The position numbers were made by a program, and so were the translations under genes. A DNA stretch of 64,000 bases from Wallemia ichthyophaga EXF-994 (Eukaryota > Basidiomycota > Wallemiomycetes > Wallemiales > Wallemiaceae): NCBI RefSeq assembly GCF_000400465.1, contig NW_008806275.1, positions 186,001 through 250,000 on the forward strand. Reading direction: 5' to 3'. This document shows, piece by piece, positions 44,883 to 55,775 of the stretch. The notes under the pieces are model-generated. The model saw nothing but the letters and a program-made list of their open reading frames with translations. It had not been told where the DNA came from and made no database searches. Numbering within the stretch: the first letter of the stretch is position 1; the number at the start of each line of letters is the position of its first letter.

Positions 44883-45515
44883 TTAATCGCAAGATTCATC
44901 CAACCAGCCGTCTCTCCACCGTTGCGGCACCTTATCGCAATCGAAAATATCCTTACCGAGACGGGCATTGACGTCGTTGTGCATCTGGCACCTGTACGTG
45001 TATGTGTAAGACTATTGCGCGACCTGAACACGTAAGGCAACTTACATCCACAATTCAAGCGCAGAGCGTGTATGAACCTGTGGCGGCTGTTGTTTGACGT
45101 AACTGCGTAGATGGCTAGCGCAATCACCGCATGGGTAGAAAGAGCCAACTGAGCTAATTAGATTCTTCATCTGAGTTTGCTCACTTATACTGGCTGTGTG
45201 GGGGTAGTATGATGCCGCTGTATGTAGGAATGTCCATGTCTGCCGACCGAGTTGGTCTGCGTCGACTGGACACCCGAATTTGTCTGCTAGTGTTGGTTGG
45301 GCTAGTTTTTGGATATTGCTTTGGGTTTGCGTGTTGTTGGTGGTGTTGTTGGTGTTGTTGGTGTTGTTGGTGTTGTTGGTGTTGTTGGTGTTGGTGATGT
45401 TGCTCCCACTCCCACTACTCCCACTACTCCCACTTCCCCCTTTTCTCTGCTGCTTGGACCAACTTTTAAACGAATTGCACACCTTGCATGGCTTCCCATC
45501 CGCACCAATTTCCAT
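44883..45515 (-). CDS. ERV1: FAD-linked sulfhydryl oxidase (Erv1/ALR)
   Basis: Two exons; the intron begins GTAAGT near 45046. The N-terminus [19 protein letters not shown] carries the shuttle cysteine pair. A low-complexity Asn/Thr linker is followed by the Erv1 core: [17 protein letters not shown], the catalytic [28 protein letters not shown] and [16 protein letters not shown]. Erv1 reoxidises Mia40 in the intermembrane space, driving import of twin-cysteine proteins such as Cox23 encoded 2.3 kb away. The first in-frame ATG (45515) directly precedes the cysteine motif. An upstream exon remains possible but is not needed. Confidence 0.93.
45336..45395. repeat. Coding minisatellite (9-bp period) in ERV1
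   Basis: About six copies of TTGTTGGTG on the plus strand, read on the minus strand as repeated Asn-Asn-Thr in the Erv1 linker. The period is a multiple of three, so length changes keep the frame. The tract is expected to vary in length between strains. Confidence 0.9.
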
Positions 45516-45576
45516 ATTACTAACACAGATCACAGTTGGTATCAAAGTATAAATAATTATTTAATTTTATCATCTT

Positions 45577-47913
45577 TTAAAATGGCGTCTCACACACTAC
45601 ACACTTTCCAGCGCTGCTTGGCGATTTGCACATGCATATACTGCAGCTCCTCTCATTCCCGCCTTGCTTAGCCGCTGCCCAGAGGGGGTTGAGTGTGGCT
45701 GGTGTGGCTGATACTGTTGACGGCTGCTCGTCTACCCTTATGGCAAAGGAGATGGATGGTACTGCTTCCACCTTCTCCTTCAGCCCGGGTGCTATCTTGC
45801 TCACTGGGATATTAAGCAGCGAGTTGAAAGTAAATGAAGGTATCTCCGATACTGCTTTAGATTGTGCTTTGTCCTTGGCGTCTTGTGGAGGTGGTGTAGT
45901 TGCGGTTGTGGCTGTGGTTGATGATTCTGGTGTTGGTGTCGAAGCTGGGAAAATGTTGACAAATGTGGAGCTCTTGTTGTCTTTCGCTTCACCTTCAACC
46001 TTGTTCACTTGCGCTTCCTTAGCTGCAGTTGAGAATGAGGGGAAAGATGGGAATTGCGATGGTTGAGGTTGTGCTTTACCCTTCTTCACTTGATCCTCTT
46101 CAAGTTCCTTATCATCGTCCGATGCCTTGGCTGGCTCTTCATCTTTTGCTTCTTCCACTTCATCCATCTCCTCTTCGTCTTGTTCCAGTTCGTCGTGTTC
46201 CATTTCGTCACTCTCTTCTTCCTTCTCCTGTTCGACATCCTCTTCTTTCTCACCATCTACATCTACATCACTGTCACTGTCGATGTCTATGGTTTCAGTG
46301 GTTTTTGCAGGTGGCTTAGGCGAGGGTGGAGTTGGTTGCACAGACGAGGCGAAAGTAGGCTTCGGCTGAGAGGAATGTGATTGAGCGAGTGAGCTATTTT
46401 GTGGCTGTGTCTGTCCGAAAGCGCGATCGGTTGACTGCATCTCTAAAGCCTGCTTCTTCGGTGATGGTTCGGCTTTAGCTGCGAGTGGACCGAATGCTCC
46501 CGTTTCAGGCTGCGAACGACCTTCAGCTTTATCAAAGGAGGGTTTGCTCAGGTCGTTAGATGTCGCTGAACCTTTCTGCAACTCGTTCTCGTCAGCTTTT
46601 CTCTTGTTTTTCTATTAACGTCAGCTGGAGTGATCAAGGATGCTAATTTCACCTACGGATGGATCTGTCTGTTCGATCAGATCGAGTGCGCTTACGTTTG
46701 CACCTTTGTTTTCTTCTGATTTCTCTCCATCAGTCTTCTTCTCGGGAGCAACACTCTTCCTAGAATTAGAATCACGCAGCTTAGATGGTCGAGGTGTACG
46801 AGACTTAGAAATACGAGCGACAGGGTTGTTATTTTGGTATGGGTTGATGGTCTCATTTGATGGTTTGTTAGAAACAGGTTCATCACCCAAAACACCCAAA
46901 ACAGCATCAGCAGCTCTACTACTGAGCTTTGAAGGTGTGTTGTGATCCTCTCTCTGCTTGCTTTTCTCAGGTGAGGGTGATTGAGATGATTGAGATTCAG
47001 CCGTTTGTACTTGACGGAGTGGAGAGGGTCGAACGACGGTAGCGGGTTTAGAAAACCGTGGAACACTCAAATGGGACGATTTTGAAGGAGTGGAAGTGAG
47101 TTTTGGTTGTGATTGCTGGTGTTTTTTGTTTTCTACCTGCTGCTGCTGCTGTTGTTGTTTTGAGTCTGCGTTTGAATCATCAGTTCTGCGCCTCTTGCCC
47201 GTGTCGATGGGGAGTGATGAACCAACGCCGATGGATCTGCCTACATTTTCCAACGAGCTTGAGCTGTTTCTTCTATTTGATTGGGATGGGCTGCCGAAAC
47301 CAGCGCCCATGTAGATAGGTCTCTTCCTTGCAGATAAAGAACCACCGAGGCTTTGTCTGGAGTTTCTCGAACTTACGCTGCTTCTCTGGGAGAGGTTAGA
47401 ACGGGCAGGGGATAAGAAAGCGTTAACAGAGCTAGTTTGTGGTTTGCGTGTGGGGGTAGTGGAAGTGCCTGGAGAGAATAGGGCGACGGAGGGGATGTTC
47501 TGTGATTGGTCGAGTGGAGGTTGTTGGATTGAGCTGCCGATCAATTTGAAACATTGAACGGCTTCCTCAGAGGTGAGTGAGCGGTTCCCCTTGTCTTTAA
47601 AAAAGTTGGATAGCAGGTTGTTGGTTTGCTGTGAATCATCTGGCTGTCTCCAGTCGATGAGATCTTCAGTGGGATGAGCGCCTAGTTCCTCGATATCCAT
47701 TGGTGAGTCAATGTGGGCATCTTTAAGGCCATCTCCGTGATTGTCTCCGGAGCCGTGAGCATCGCCGGAGCCATCACCATCACCATCACCATCACCAGTG
47801 CCATCTCTATAACTCGATTTGAAGGGAGATGAAATTAAATTATAAAAAGAGCTAAAACCAGTCGATCTCCTTTTTTTATTTTGAGTTTTTGAGTAAGGAC
47901 TCGAGTGGTTCAT
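45577..47913 (-). CDS. Zinc-finger nucleoporin (Nup153/Nup1-like)
   Basis: Two exons joined by an intron that begins GTAGGTG near 46660 and ends TTAATAG, giving DPS|KNKRKADENELQKGSA in frame. The protein of about 760 residues is mostly disordered: a basic N-terminus (SKTQNKKRRSTGFSSFYNLI), a GDG repeat, Ser-rich and Gln-rich parts, a long acidic stretch (EEDVEQEKEEESDEMEHDEL), then a C-terminal single RanBP2-type zinc finger (CSICMCKSPSSAGKCVVCET). Basic amphipathic starts and RanBP2 fingers are found in nuclear-basket nucleoporins of the Nup153 type; only a few scattered FG dipeptides are visible. The assignment is plausible, not certain. The start ATG at 47913 lies on a CATG shared with the divergent gene. 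Confidence 0.6.
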
Positions 47914-47935
47914 GGTTGTAAGTGAACAACCAACA

Positions 47936-48427
47936 ATGCCTTCTCCAGAATCGCCAGGCCAATTTCCACTCATCGACGTTGATCCTCACTTCAGCAGAGT
48001 CGTTAGATTTTTCAGGCCATCTGACTACGTTGCCTGGGGTGCTCTGTCCACGGCCACCCCTGGTTTGTACTACGCTTGGGAACAAATCAACCCAACAAAC
48101 GCCATCAAGCAAGTCAAAGTTAAATTGGCTGTGCCTACCACTCTCGGCGTGATCGGCGGCTTCTTACTCGCCTATCAAAGATCGTCCTTCAGATTCTTTG
48201 GTTGGACTGAGAATGGTCAAGAGCAGGAGAAAGATATGGCTGAGCTATCATCCAGAGCCAACCAAGGCAAACCCCTCTACGGTGACACTGGCCTCTCCCC
48301 ATACCTCCAAGGCGTCGCTCACAGGAACTCTGCCTTCTCTCAACTCAAATTGGCAACTATCCCGTGGTTTAACTTTGCTAACCATAGCCATCACGGTGTC
48401 GACGCTGACAAGTACTCAAATAACTAA
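47936..48427 (+). CDS. Mitochondrial complex I subunit (fungal 20.9-kDa/NUXM type)
   Basis: Single exon, 163 residues. It begins MPSPESPGQFPLIDVDPHFS and contains RVVRFFRPSDYVAWGALSTA, which matches fungal 20.9/21-kDa NADH:ubiquinone oxidoreductase subunits. Two hydrophobic segments follow (TTLGVIGGFLLAYQ is the clearest). It is an accessory membrane-arm subunit. An in-frame ATG at 47912 would add eight residues (MVVSEQPT) and would make the start overlap that of the divergent nucleoporin gene. I prefer 47936, with only 22 bp between starts. Confidence 0.82.
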   Translation: MPSPESPGQFPLIDVDPHFSRVVRFFRPSDYVAWGALSTATPGLYYAWEQINPTNAIKQVKVKLAVPTTLGVIGGFLLAYQRSSFRFFGWTENGQEQEKDMAELSSRANQGKPLYGDTGLSPYLQGVAHRNSAFSQLKLATIPWFNFANHSHHGVDADKYSNN

Positions 48428-48482
48428 TTTGTACAAATTTTCATCCATTTCCCCCTTCTTCTCGTACCTCCATGAGCTGCAC

Positions 48483-50937
48483 ATGTCCGCCGTCGATACC
48501 AGCATCTCCCACGCGCACACCGCCGTATCCACCCACTTCCGCTCTCTCTCTCTATCGCTATCTCTCTGGTTCGTTCTCATCTCCACCGCCATCTCCGCAG
48601 GTATCATCTCTGCTTGTCTAGATATCATCATCGACTGGCTTTCTGATCTCAGGCAAGGCCACTGCACGTCTCTCTTCCTGCGCTCACTCAAGAGCTGCTG
48701 TCCGATGCACCACATGTGCGACGATTGGATCGAGCACACGACGGCGACGAATAACATCATCGCCTTTCTTGTCTACGTCTTCTCTGCCATACTCTTGGCA
48801 CTCGCATCAGCTACTCTCGTCGCTAAACTCGCTCCACGCGCTTTCCACACGGGCATCCCCGAAATCAAAGCTATTCTTGGCGGTATTGCTATACGAGATT
48901 TCTTATCAATGCGCACGCTCGTCGTGAAAGCTGTTGCGCTGTCCCTCAGTGTAGCCTCTGGGCTGTCTCTTGGCAAAGAAGGGCCACTGATACACGTCAC
49001 CTGCGCTCTTGCCGAGTTGTACATGGGGGTGGTACGCAGGATCGGTGTAGGTGTAGGTGACTGGACAAATTCCGGCGCGCGTCAGCGTCAGACATACGCA
49101 GCTGCTGCAGCTGCTGGTGTGAGTGTAGCATTCGGTGCACCATTAGGAGGTGTGTGTCAACTTAACAGCCATCACCCTGCCCCCTCACCCTCAACTGCAC
49201 AGGCGTCATGTTCGCATTGGAAGAACTTGACATAAATCTCTTCCCTACCAATACTCTCTGGCAGGCGTTTGTTTGTGCTGCACTCGCCGCAGTAACGCTG
49301 CAGTGGTGCAACCCATTCGGGACGGGGAAGCTAGTCCTCTTCTCCGTTTCTACTAACCAGTCTTGGAAGCAGTTTGAATTGGTCTTCTGGCTCCTCCTGG
49401 GCGCACTCGGCGGGTTGGCGGGTGTTGCGCTTTTACGGCTTAACCTATTCTTCGCTAGGTTGCGCCGCGATACCACTCTCAGACGCTACCCTATCCTCGA
49501 AACGACCGCCGTCGCTCTCCTTACTGCTCTGCTGAGTTATGCGAGTATCCTGACGAGGTGTGTGGGTTTATTTTAGAGTGCTGTGTTGCTATAGTGCTAT
49601 TTTGCTCTATTGCTATGCTATGCTCTTCAACACTCATACTCACACTCACTGACACGCTCACAGAGTGCAGAACACTTCACTAGTCGCAGCGCTCTTGCAG
49701 GAGTGTTCCAATACCAACACCACATCAGCACCAACGCTACAGCTACATGCCACAGTGCTGCTTTGCAACAGTGACCGGCGTGTAAGCGTGACAGTTATGC
49801 TACTGGCCTACGCTGCCGTGGTGAAGCTGCTCCTTACAGCCTACACATTCGGTCTCTCTGTACCTGCCGGTATATTTCTCCCGGGTCTCTCCATCGGTGC
49901 GTGTATGGGACGCGCTCTCGGTGGATTACTCGAATTGGTCGAAGAGCGCTACTCGACGCTAGCTATTTTCGCCGATTGTCATGGTGCGAGTGATGGTGGC
50001 GGGTGTATCCGCCCCGGTCTCTACGCTACTGTCGGCGCTGCTGCAACTCTCGCTGGTATTACGCGTATGACTGGTGAGTGAGGTTTTATTTTGTGGTGTT
50101 TTCTTCCTTTTACTTACTTTAATCTTTATCTCATCTCTCATCTCACCTTCTACAGTCTCGCTCGTCGTCATCATCTTCGAACTTACTGGCGCACTCTCGC
50201 ACGTCGTCCCGATCATGATCGCGGTGATGACGGCCAAGTGGGTAGCAGATGCCTTTGGGAAGCAGGGTGTGTTCACGGCATGGATTTCTCACCAGCAGTA
50301 CACATATATCCCGCAGGTGGATATTGATGTTGGGTTGGGGGTACGGGGCGCGAGTGTCCGTGATATGCACGGCGTGTGTGCGCGCGACGTCGCTCTGTCC
50401 CATTATCCCACTCTGCCCGCTGATGGGGAGATTAGGGAATTGATGGAGCTGACGCGTGGTAATGATGATGATGATGCTCACACTCACACTCATGGCTACG
50501 CTATCATTACCCGCAACGATAGTCTGCTTGTTGGTTGGGTTCAGGCAGAGAAGATTGTTGCTATTGGTGGTGTAGTGGAGTCTAATTCAACCATCCACTC
50601 TTCTTTCTCCTTCAACCAAACAGAAACCCCAGACACACTCGATCTTAGCACATATGTCGATACAGCCCCGCTTTTCTTCTACGCGTCGACGCCAATTAAC
50701 GTGATTGTAGCGACGTTCCAGAGTATGGGGGTGGATAGAGTGTTTGTTGTGAGCCAGCCAGGCACGCTAGTTGGAGTGATTGAGCGTGTACAGATATCGC
50801 AGCTGATGGCAGGCAGAGCGGGTGGATTGGGGCTGGGCTGGCCGGCATGTCTCACCAGAAGCAAAGGGAGAAAGGAATATGAGCAAGTGGAGATGGTTGA
50901 GCAGGCAGGGGAATACCAATTAGAAGAAGGAGGATGA
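48483..50937 (+). CDS. CLC-family chloride channel/transporter
   Basis: Four exons. Membrane helices are followed by the CLC signatures: the GxGIPE-like segment FHTGIPEIKAILGG, GLSLGKEGPLIHV (the GKEGP selectivity motif), AFGAPLGGVMFALEE, and FGLSVPAGIFLPGLSIGACM (the GxFxP motif). The soluble C-terminus holds two CBS domains (VRDMHGVCARDVALSHYPTL and TPINVIVATFQSMGVDRVFV). In CLC proteins a Glu within GKEGP acts as gate; it is present. The protein probably works in the Golgi, endosome or vacuole membrane, like yeast Gef1. The cytosolic N-terminus before the first helix is short, so an upstream exon is possible. A DDDD-HTHTH run near 50470 is an unusual linker. Confidence 0.9.
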
Positions 50938-51013
50938 AGGAACGTGAAAAAGATGGAAAAAGACAACAAAATGTTTTGTTTTATTTAAGATGACGATATC
51001 CGATCAAGATAGA

Positions 51014-51415
51014 TCAAGTAGACAGCTCTTGTACTTTCTCAGCATTGTTCATATCCTGCTCTCGTTGCTGCTTGTGCATATAAATTCTAGCAAGTTGAGT
51101 GAGACCAGTACAACCGACGCCAAAGTTAACAGCCGCGAGAGAGTAGTTTATGGGTTTGATGACAAGCGAGTACCTGACCCATATGAAACCAGTAGCAGCG
51201 AGTGCTAAATTCTGATTTAAACTCAGTTTATCTGCAGGTTTATTGAAGTCTTTGAGTCCGGCAGCTACTAGAGCCCATTTCATCAACGGTGCCCAGAAGA
51301 AAACAGTTTTTGGGCCTAAATTAGATAAATAAGGGGATTGCTATTGAAATATAATATCCCCACCCGCTGCCGAGTTCATAAATCTACCAAATCCAGATCC
51401 AGACGCAGAAGCCAT
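51014..51415 (-). CDS. MPC2: Mitochondrial pyruvate carrier subunit (MPC2-type)
   Basis: Two exons: a short first exon (MASASGSGFGRFMNSAA) and, after an intron of about 53 nt, GPKTVFFWAPLMKWALVAAG, LSLNQNLALAATGFIWVRYS and NYSLAAVNFGVGCTGLTQLA. These are the family's three helices with the MPC signature near the start. MPC2 pairs with MPC1 to import pyruvate across the inner mitochondrial membrane. The start is 41 bp from the divergent phosphate transporter gene. Confidence 0.92.
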
Positions 51416-51456
51416 TGTGATTGTTGATAAAGAACAGCCAAAAAAACCAAATTTAA

Positions 51457-54083
51457 ATGAAATTCACTCAGGCGTTGAATATTAATCTGGTACCAGAATG
51501 GAGTGATTATTATCTCGGTTATGAACAGCTCAAGAGGAGGATATATCAGCTAGAACGGGACTTGGAGACGCAGCAACCACGACAGCAACCACGACAGCAA
51601 CCAAGTGATATTGAAACTCCTCTTCTATCCGCTACAGACTCGCCTGCGATTCGTTTATTCAGTCCAATCCTTGAAAAAGAAGTTGACAGGATTACCACCT
51701 TTTATAAGGATAAAGAGAGTGAATTAGATAGTGATCGACAAAGCCTCTTTAATTTCATTCATGCGACTGAGTTGGATGTCGTAAGGAATAGCCAGGATTT
51801 TAGACCTTCGAGAGATGACACCCGCGATACATACAATACACATAATACACACAATACGCACGACAATAACGATCATAGCGATAGCGACGACGATGATGAC
51901 GATATCACAAAGCATACTCAACCCAAGACTCACTTTGCAAGACGATCTTTCAATGACGATTTTCACCATGATCAGCGTGATACAAACGTCGAAAACAACC
52001 CACCCAGACGCAAATCTATCGCTGTCATCAGAAGGCCCTCCCTTGATCTCCTTGATGACGACATTGAGGACTCTATCTGGACATCAAAATCCAATTACGC
52101 CATCGACCAGCGCATTATGATTAAAAAACGTCTCACTGAGCTCTTTGTGCAGTTCAGCGAGCTCAAGCAGTTTGCACAAATAAACGAAACTGGTTGCAAG
52201 AAAATTCTCAAAAAGTAAGCCACTCTGTGCCTTTAGACAACCTCTCACCCCACGCCACACTAAAGGTTTGACAAGATCACTGAAAACGATCTCAAAACCT
52301 CCTTTATGGATAATGTTGTCCTCGTCGCTTACCCTTTCACAGAAGAGACCAAGAAGAGAGTTGACAACATACTCGACCAGTTTATTGATGTATATGCACG
52401 CGTTGTTACCCTCAATAATCGCGCTGTCGCACACAATCAACTCAAAGCGCGTGAGTGATGTTTTTGATGAGTACTCATCACTCAACCTCTATAGATCTTC
52501 GCGAGTATGTCGTACTCGAGCGTAACAGTGTGTGGAGACAGGTGAGTTAAGCATCTCTACACAAGAACACCCCTCACACCTCTCAGATGGTTGGCCAGGA
52601 GCGTAGATCGCAAGGTGTTCAGATTCAGTCGCAGTCGTTGACCGAAAAGAAACCTGCGACTGGTATTGCCAAGTACATTCCTCCCTGGCTCACCTCGAAG
52701 ATGGTCGGGCTCCTTACTGCCGTCGTCGTCTTTATCACTCTCCTCAATCTCGACATATTCGACAAAGGCGAGGAGAATTGTCTCGCGCTTCTTGTGTTTT
52801 GTGTTATACTATGGTCATCAGAAGCAGTGCCGCTATTCGTCACATCGCTGTCTGTGCCTCTCTTCATAGTCTTACTGCGCGTCGTCAAGTACCCCGATGG
52901 TCATAGAATGGAAGCGGAGGATGCAGCCAAGTATATACTATCCCAGATGATGAACCCAACCATATTCCTTCTCATTGGCGGCTTCACCATTGCTGCTGCA
53001 CTATCCAAGCATGGCATTGACAGGGTTTTAGCCCTACGAATCCTCAACCTAGCAGGCACAGATCCCAAGCTAGTCCTGCTAGCACAGATGGGAGTTGCAT
53101 GTTTCTCTGCGATGTGGATCTCCAACGTAGCCGCGCCTGTGCTATGCTACTCGCTCGCACAACCGCTCCTTCGCAAATTGCCACCCAAGTCTCCCTACGC
53201 ACGGAGTATGATTCTCGGCATAGCGCTTGCAGCCAACATCGGTGGGCAGGCATCACCTATAGCGTCACCGCAGAATGTGATAGCGCTCGATGCGATGGAT
53301 CCACCGATAGATTGGCTGCAGTGGTTCGCTATTGCACTACCAGTCGCGTCTACTTCGCTCGTCCTGATCTGGGGTCTGCTCCTCCTCAGCTACGGCAGCG
53401 GGGAGGGCACCGTCATCACCAAGCTTAAACCTTCAAAAGACAGCTTCACATGGACGCAGTGGTATATCGCTGCTGTTACTATCCTCACTATCGTCTTGTG
53501 GTGTGTTGCTCACTCTCTTCAAAGCGTCATAGGCGATATGGGCATCATCGCTATACTCCCCCTCATCGCCTTCTTCGGAACAGGCATCCTCTCCCCGCAC
53601 GACTTCAACTCATTCCCGTGGACTATTGTATATCTCGCCATGGGCGGTATTGCCCTCGGCAAGGGTGTGATGAGCTCCGGACTGCTTGATAGTGCTGATG
53701 ACGCAGTCAAGGAGATGGTCGGCGGGTTTGGGGTGTGGAGGATACTTGTTATTTTCTCAGTCTTGGCTACCGTGGTCGCCACATTCATCTCGCACACTAT
53801 CGCTGCTGTCCTGCTGGTGCCGATCGCGGCACAAGTCGGTCAAAACCTCTCCCCTCCTCATGGTCGACTGCTCATCATGGCAACGGCACTCATCTGCTCA
53901 GCTGGAATGGGTCTCCCTGTCAGTGGATTCCCTAACATAGCCGCTATCAATCAGGAAGACAGCATGGGTGAGCGGTACCTGACAACCAACGACTTTCTTA
54001 AGAATGGCCTGCCGGCGACTGTGCTAGCAGCTGCAGTTGTCGATACGATAGGCTATTTGATAATGAGATTGATGGGGTTGTAG
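51457..54083 (+). CDS. SPX-domain low-affinity phosphate transporter (Pho87/Pho90 type)
   Basis: Four exons; introns start near 52214, 52451 and 52541. The N-terminal SPX domain begins MKFTQALNINLVPEWSDYYL and GYEQLKRRIYQLERDLE and ends with helices KITENDLKTSF and YVVLERNSVWRQM. The C-terminal SLC13/DASS transporter has about twelve helices with NPTIFLLIGGFTIAAALSKH, SNVAAPVLCYS, NIGGQASPIASPQNVI and GLPVSGFPNIAAI. The repeated SPxxxPN-like motifs fit substrate and Na+/H+ binding sites. SPX domains sense inositol pyrophosphates, so uptake is probably tuned to phosphate status. A QQPRQQPRQQP repeat and an Asn/His/Asp-rich stretch lie inside the SPX region. Confidence 0.93.
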
Positions 54084-54132
54084 TGTGTAGTGGGTAGTTA
54101 TAAATATATGTACAAAACAATTCGTTCACTTT

Positions 54133-54777
54133 CTACTTGCTAGATGGCGATCCACTGCGTCTTCTGTCGTGATTCTGCTTCTGCTTCTGCTTAGCTGCCC
54201 CATCTTGGAATCCAGGTGGGGGAACTGAGAAGGCAAAATCAGCATGGACAACCTTCTCGAGCAGTTCAGTGCCGCTAGCGTGATCGACTGCCTTCTTTGC
54301 GTCTTCGTACGACTCGAATTCGAGCAGAGCGTATCCCTTCACGTACCCCGACCTTCTATCCAAATTGAGGTGTAAGTTACGAATATGGCCGAAGTCTGCG
54401 AATTTATCCTGTACATCCTCCTCCGAAGCCTCTTCGTGGATATTCGTGACGAGAATTACCCATCCCTCAACGGCTGTGCGAGTCTTGTTAGCCTGCCTTG
54501 TCAGCCTTGCGTTGCGTGCACCACCCACATTTTGCAGCTTTGCTATCGAAAGCCATTTGATCCTCTACACGCTCGTAGTCGCCATCTCTTTTTGCATCTG
54601 TTGCGCGTGAGTTGATGCTCTCTCTCTTGCTCAAGTGTACACCCACCTCTATCGCCATCGCCTCCGCCGAATCCTCTCCCTTTTCTGGACATGGCAGCTG
54701 TAGGCGTGTAAGTGGGGTGTATGTGCTCGCTCGCTGCCCTTACGGTCCCTATCGAGCTGCATATTCGTATCGGACAT
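54133..54777 (-). CDS. RBM8A: RNA-binding protein Y14 (exon junction complex)
   Basis: Four exons. MSDTNMQLDRD is followed by SRKGRGFGGGDGDRDAKRDG and DYERVEDQMAFDSKAAK. A 55-nt intron then joins directly to SVEGWVILVTNIHEEASEED, which fits the Y14 family far better than the unspliced read-through. The single RRM continues with DKFADFGHIRNLHLNLDRRS, GYVKGYALLEFESYEDAKKA and VHADFAFSVPPPG, and an Arg/Ser tail (RRRSGSPSSK). Y14 with Mago forms the core of the exon junction complex. Its presence fits this intron-rich genome. Confidence 0.92.
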
Positions 54778-55775
54778 GCTGAGTGTGTGTGTTCTGGGTG
54801 TTCTGGGTGTTGGGATGTAAGAGCGAGTTTATCCATGAAATTGTATCCGATGGTAATGTTGTAGTGATGTGAGCTGTGGAATCTTTATTGGCGCTATTTC
54901 TCCAAAGCCTTTCCTCCAAGCTGGCAGATGTCGCTATTGATGCCCACTTGCTCACTACTCATTGATAAATAATAACAAGGATTTATAAATATGTGTATAA
55001 TAAATTATAGTGTTTTAAAGCAGTGGCTATACCCATCCATCCTTTACACCGCTTACGACGGAGACGAGCGGAATGCGACAGTAACGGATCTGTTCATCTG
55101 CTGATGGCTGATGCATGGGATTTGCACACCTAATATCTATAGAACCACTAACCTGCATGTATTGCTTCCGAACGTTGCTTCCGCTCTTGGCTGCCCCAGC
55201 CCCAGCCAATCATAGCACACAATTCACCGATCAAATCACTAACATCACTCGTGTAAGCCTTATAATCAGCGCACTGCTTACATTCACCACCCTCATCACC
55301 AATATGTCCAACCAGCCTGATATGCAGGCCCCTCAGAAGCCCCGCCTCGACAGGCTGTAAAAAAACAGCAGTGATGTCATAATCTCGATCGACCTCCTTT
55401 TGAGAATGGTCTGAATGCTCAAATCGCGTAAACAAATTAGAACAAGGCAAATTAATACTGAGATAGATTTATGGGAAGTGCTACCGCTCAAAACTCCCCT
55501 CGAATCAGCTAAAATACACCCTGAAATGCCAAAGAGTCGCCGAGAACATCGTCCAAGGAATGCTGAGGCGTGATAAAGAAAATAAAAATAAAAACATACA
55601 TACATTGCCATTTAAATTTACAACACACTGATCTCAGTATCATCGTGATCTGTACCTGAAATGAACAAAAAACTTGATGACGACGATTATCAGTGAATAT
55701 CAAAGATATTTAAGTTTATTTGCGCGCTCGGTTATTTTTCAAGTATAACGACCACTATCTGTTAAACAGAATACA
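54778..55775 (-). other. Unresolved locus, possibly a spliced minus-strand gene
   Basis: Roughly 55027-55690 on the minus strand looks partly coding but I could not build a convincing model. Fragments include YHSLDDVLGDSLAFQ, a clear 41-nt intron (GTATGT...GCCTCAG near 55609-55569), LRGLHIRLVGHIGDEGGECK, and a C-terminal part ADEQIRYCRIPLVSVVSGVK. A plus-strand frame at 55115-55360 is the alternative. I do not recognise a family. The rest of the interval, 54778-55026, holds no visible gene. Confidence 0.3.

Noticed and set aside
45336-45395. CRISPR-like or regulatory repeat array
   Set aside because: The repeat is a 9-bp coding minisatellite without spacers, in a eukaryotic gene.
45626-46380. 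Long plus-strand ORFs opposite the nucleoporin gene
   Set aside because: They are antisense shadows of acidic and Pro/Ser-rich codons in the minus-strand gene.
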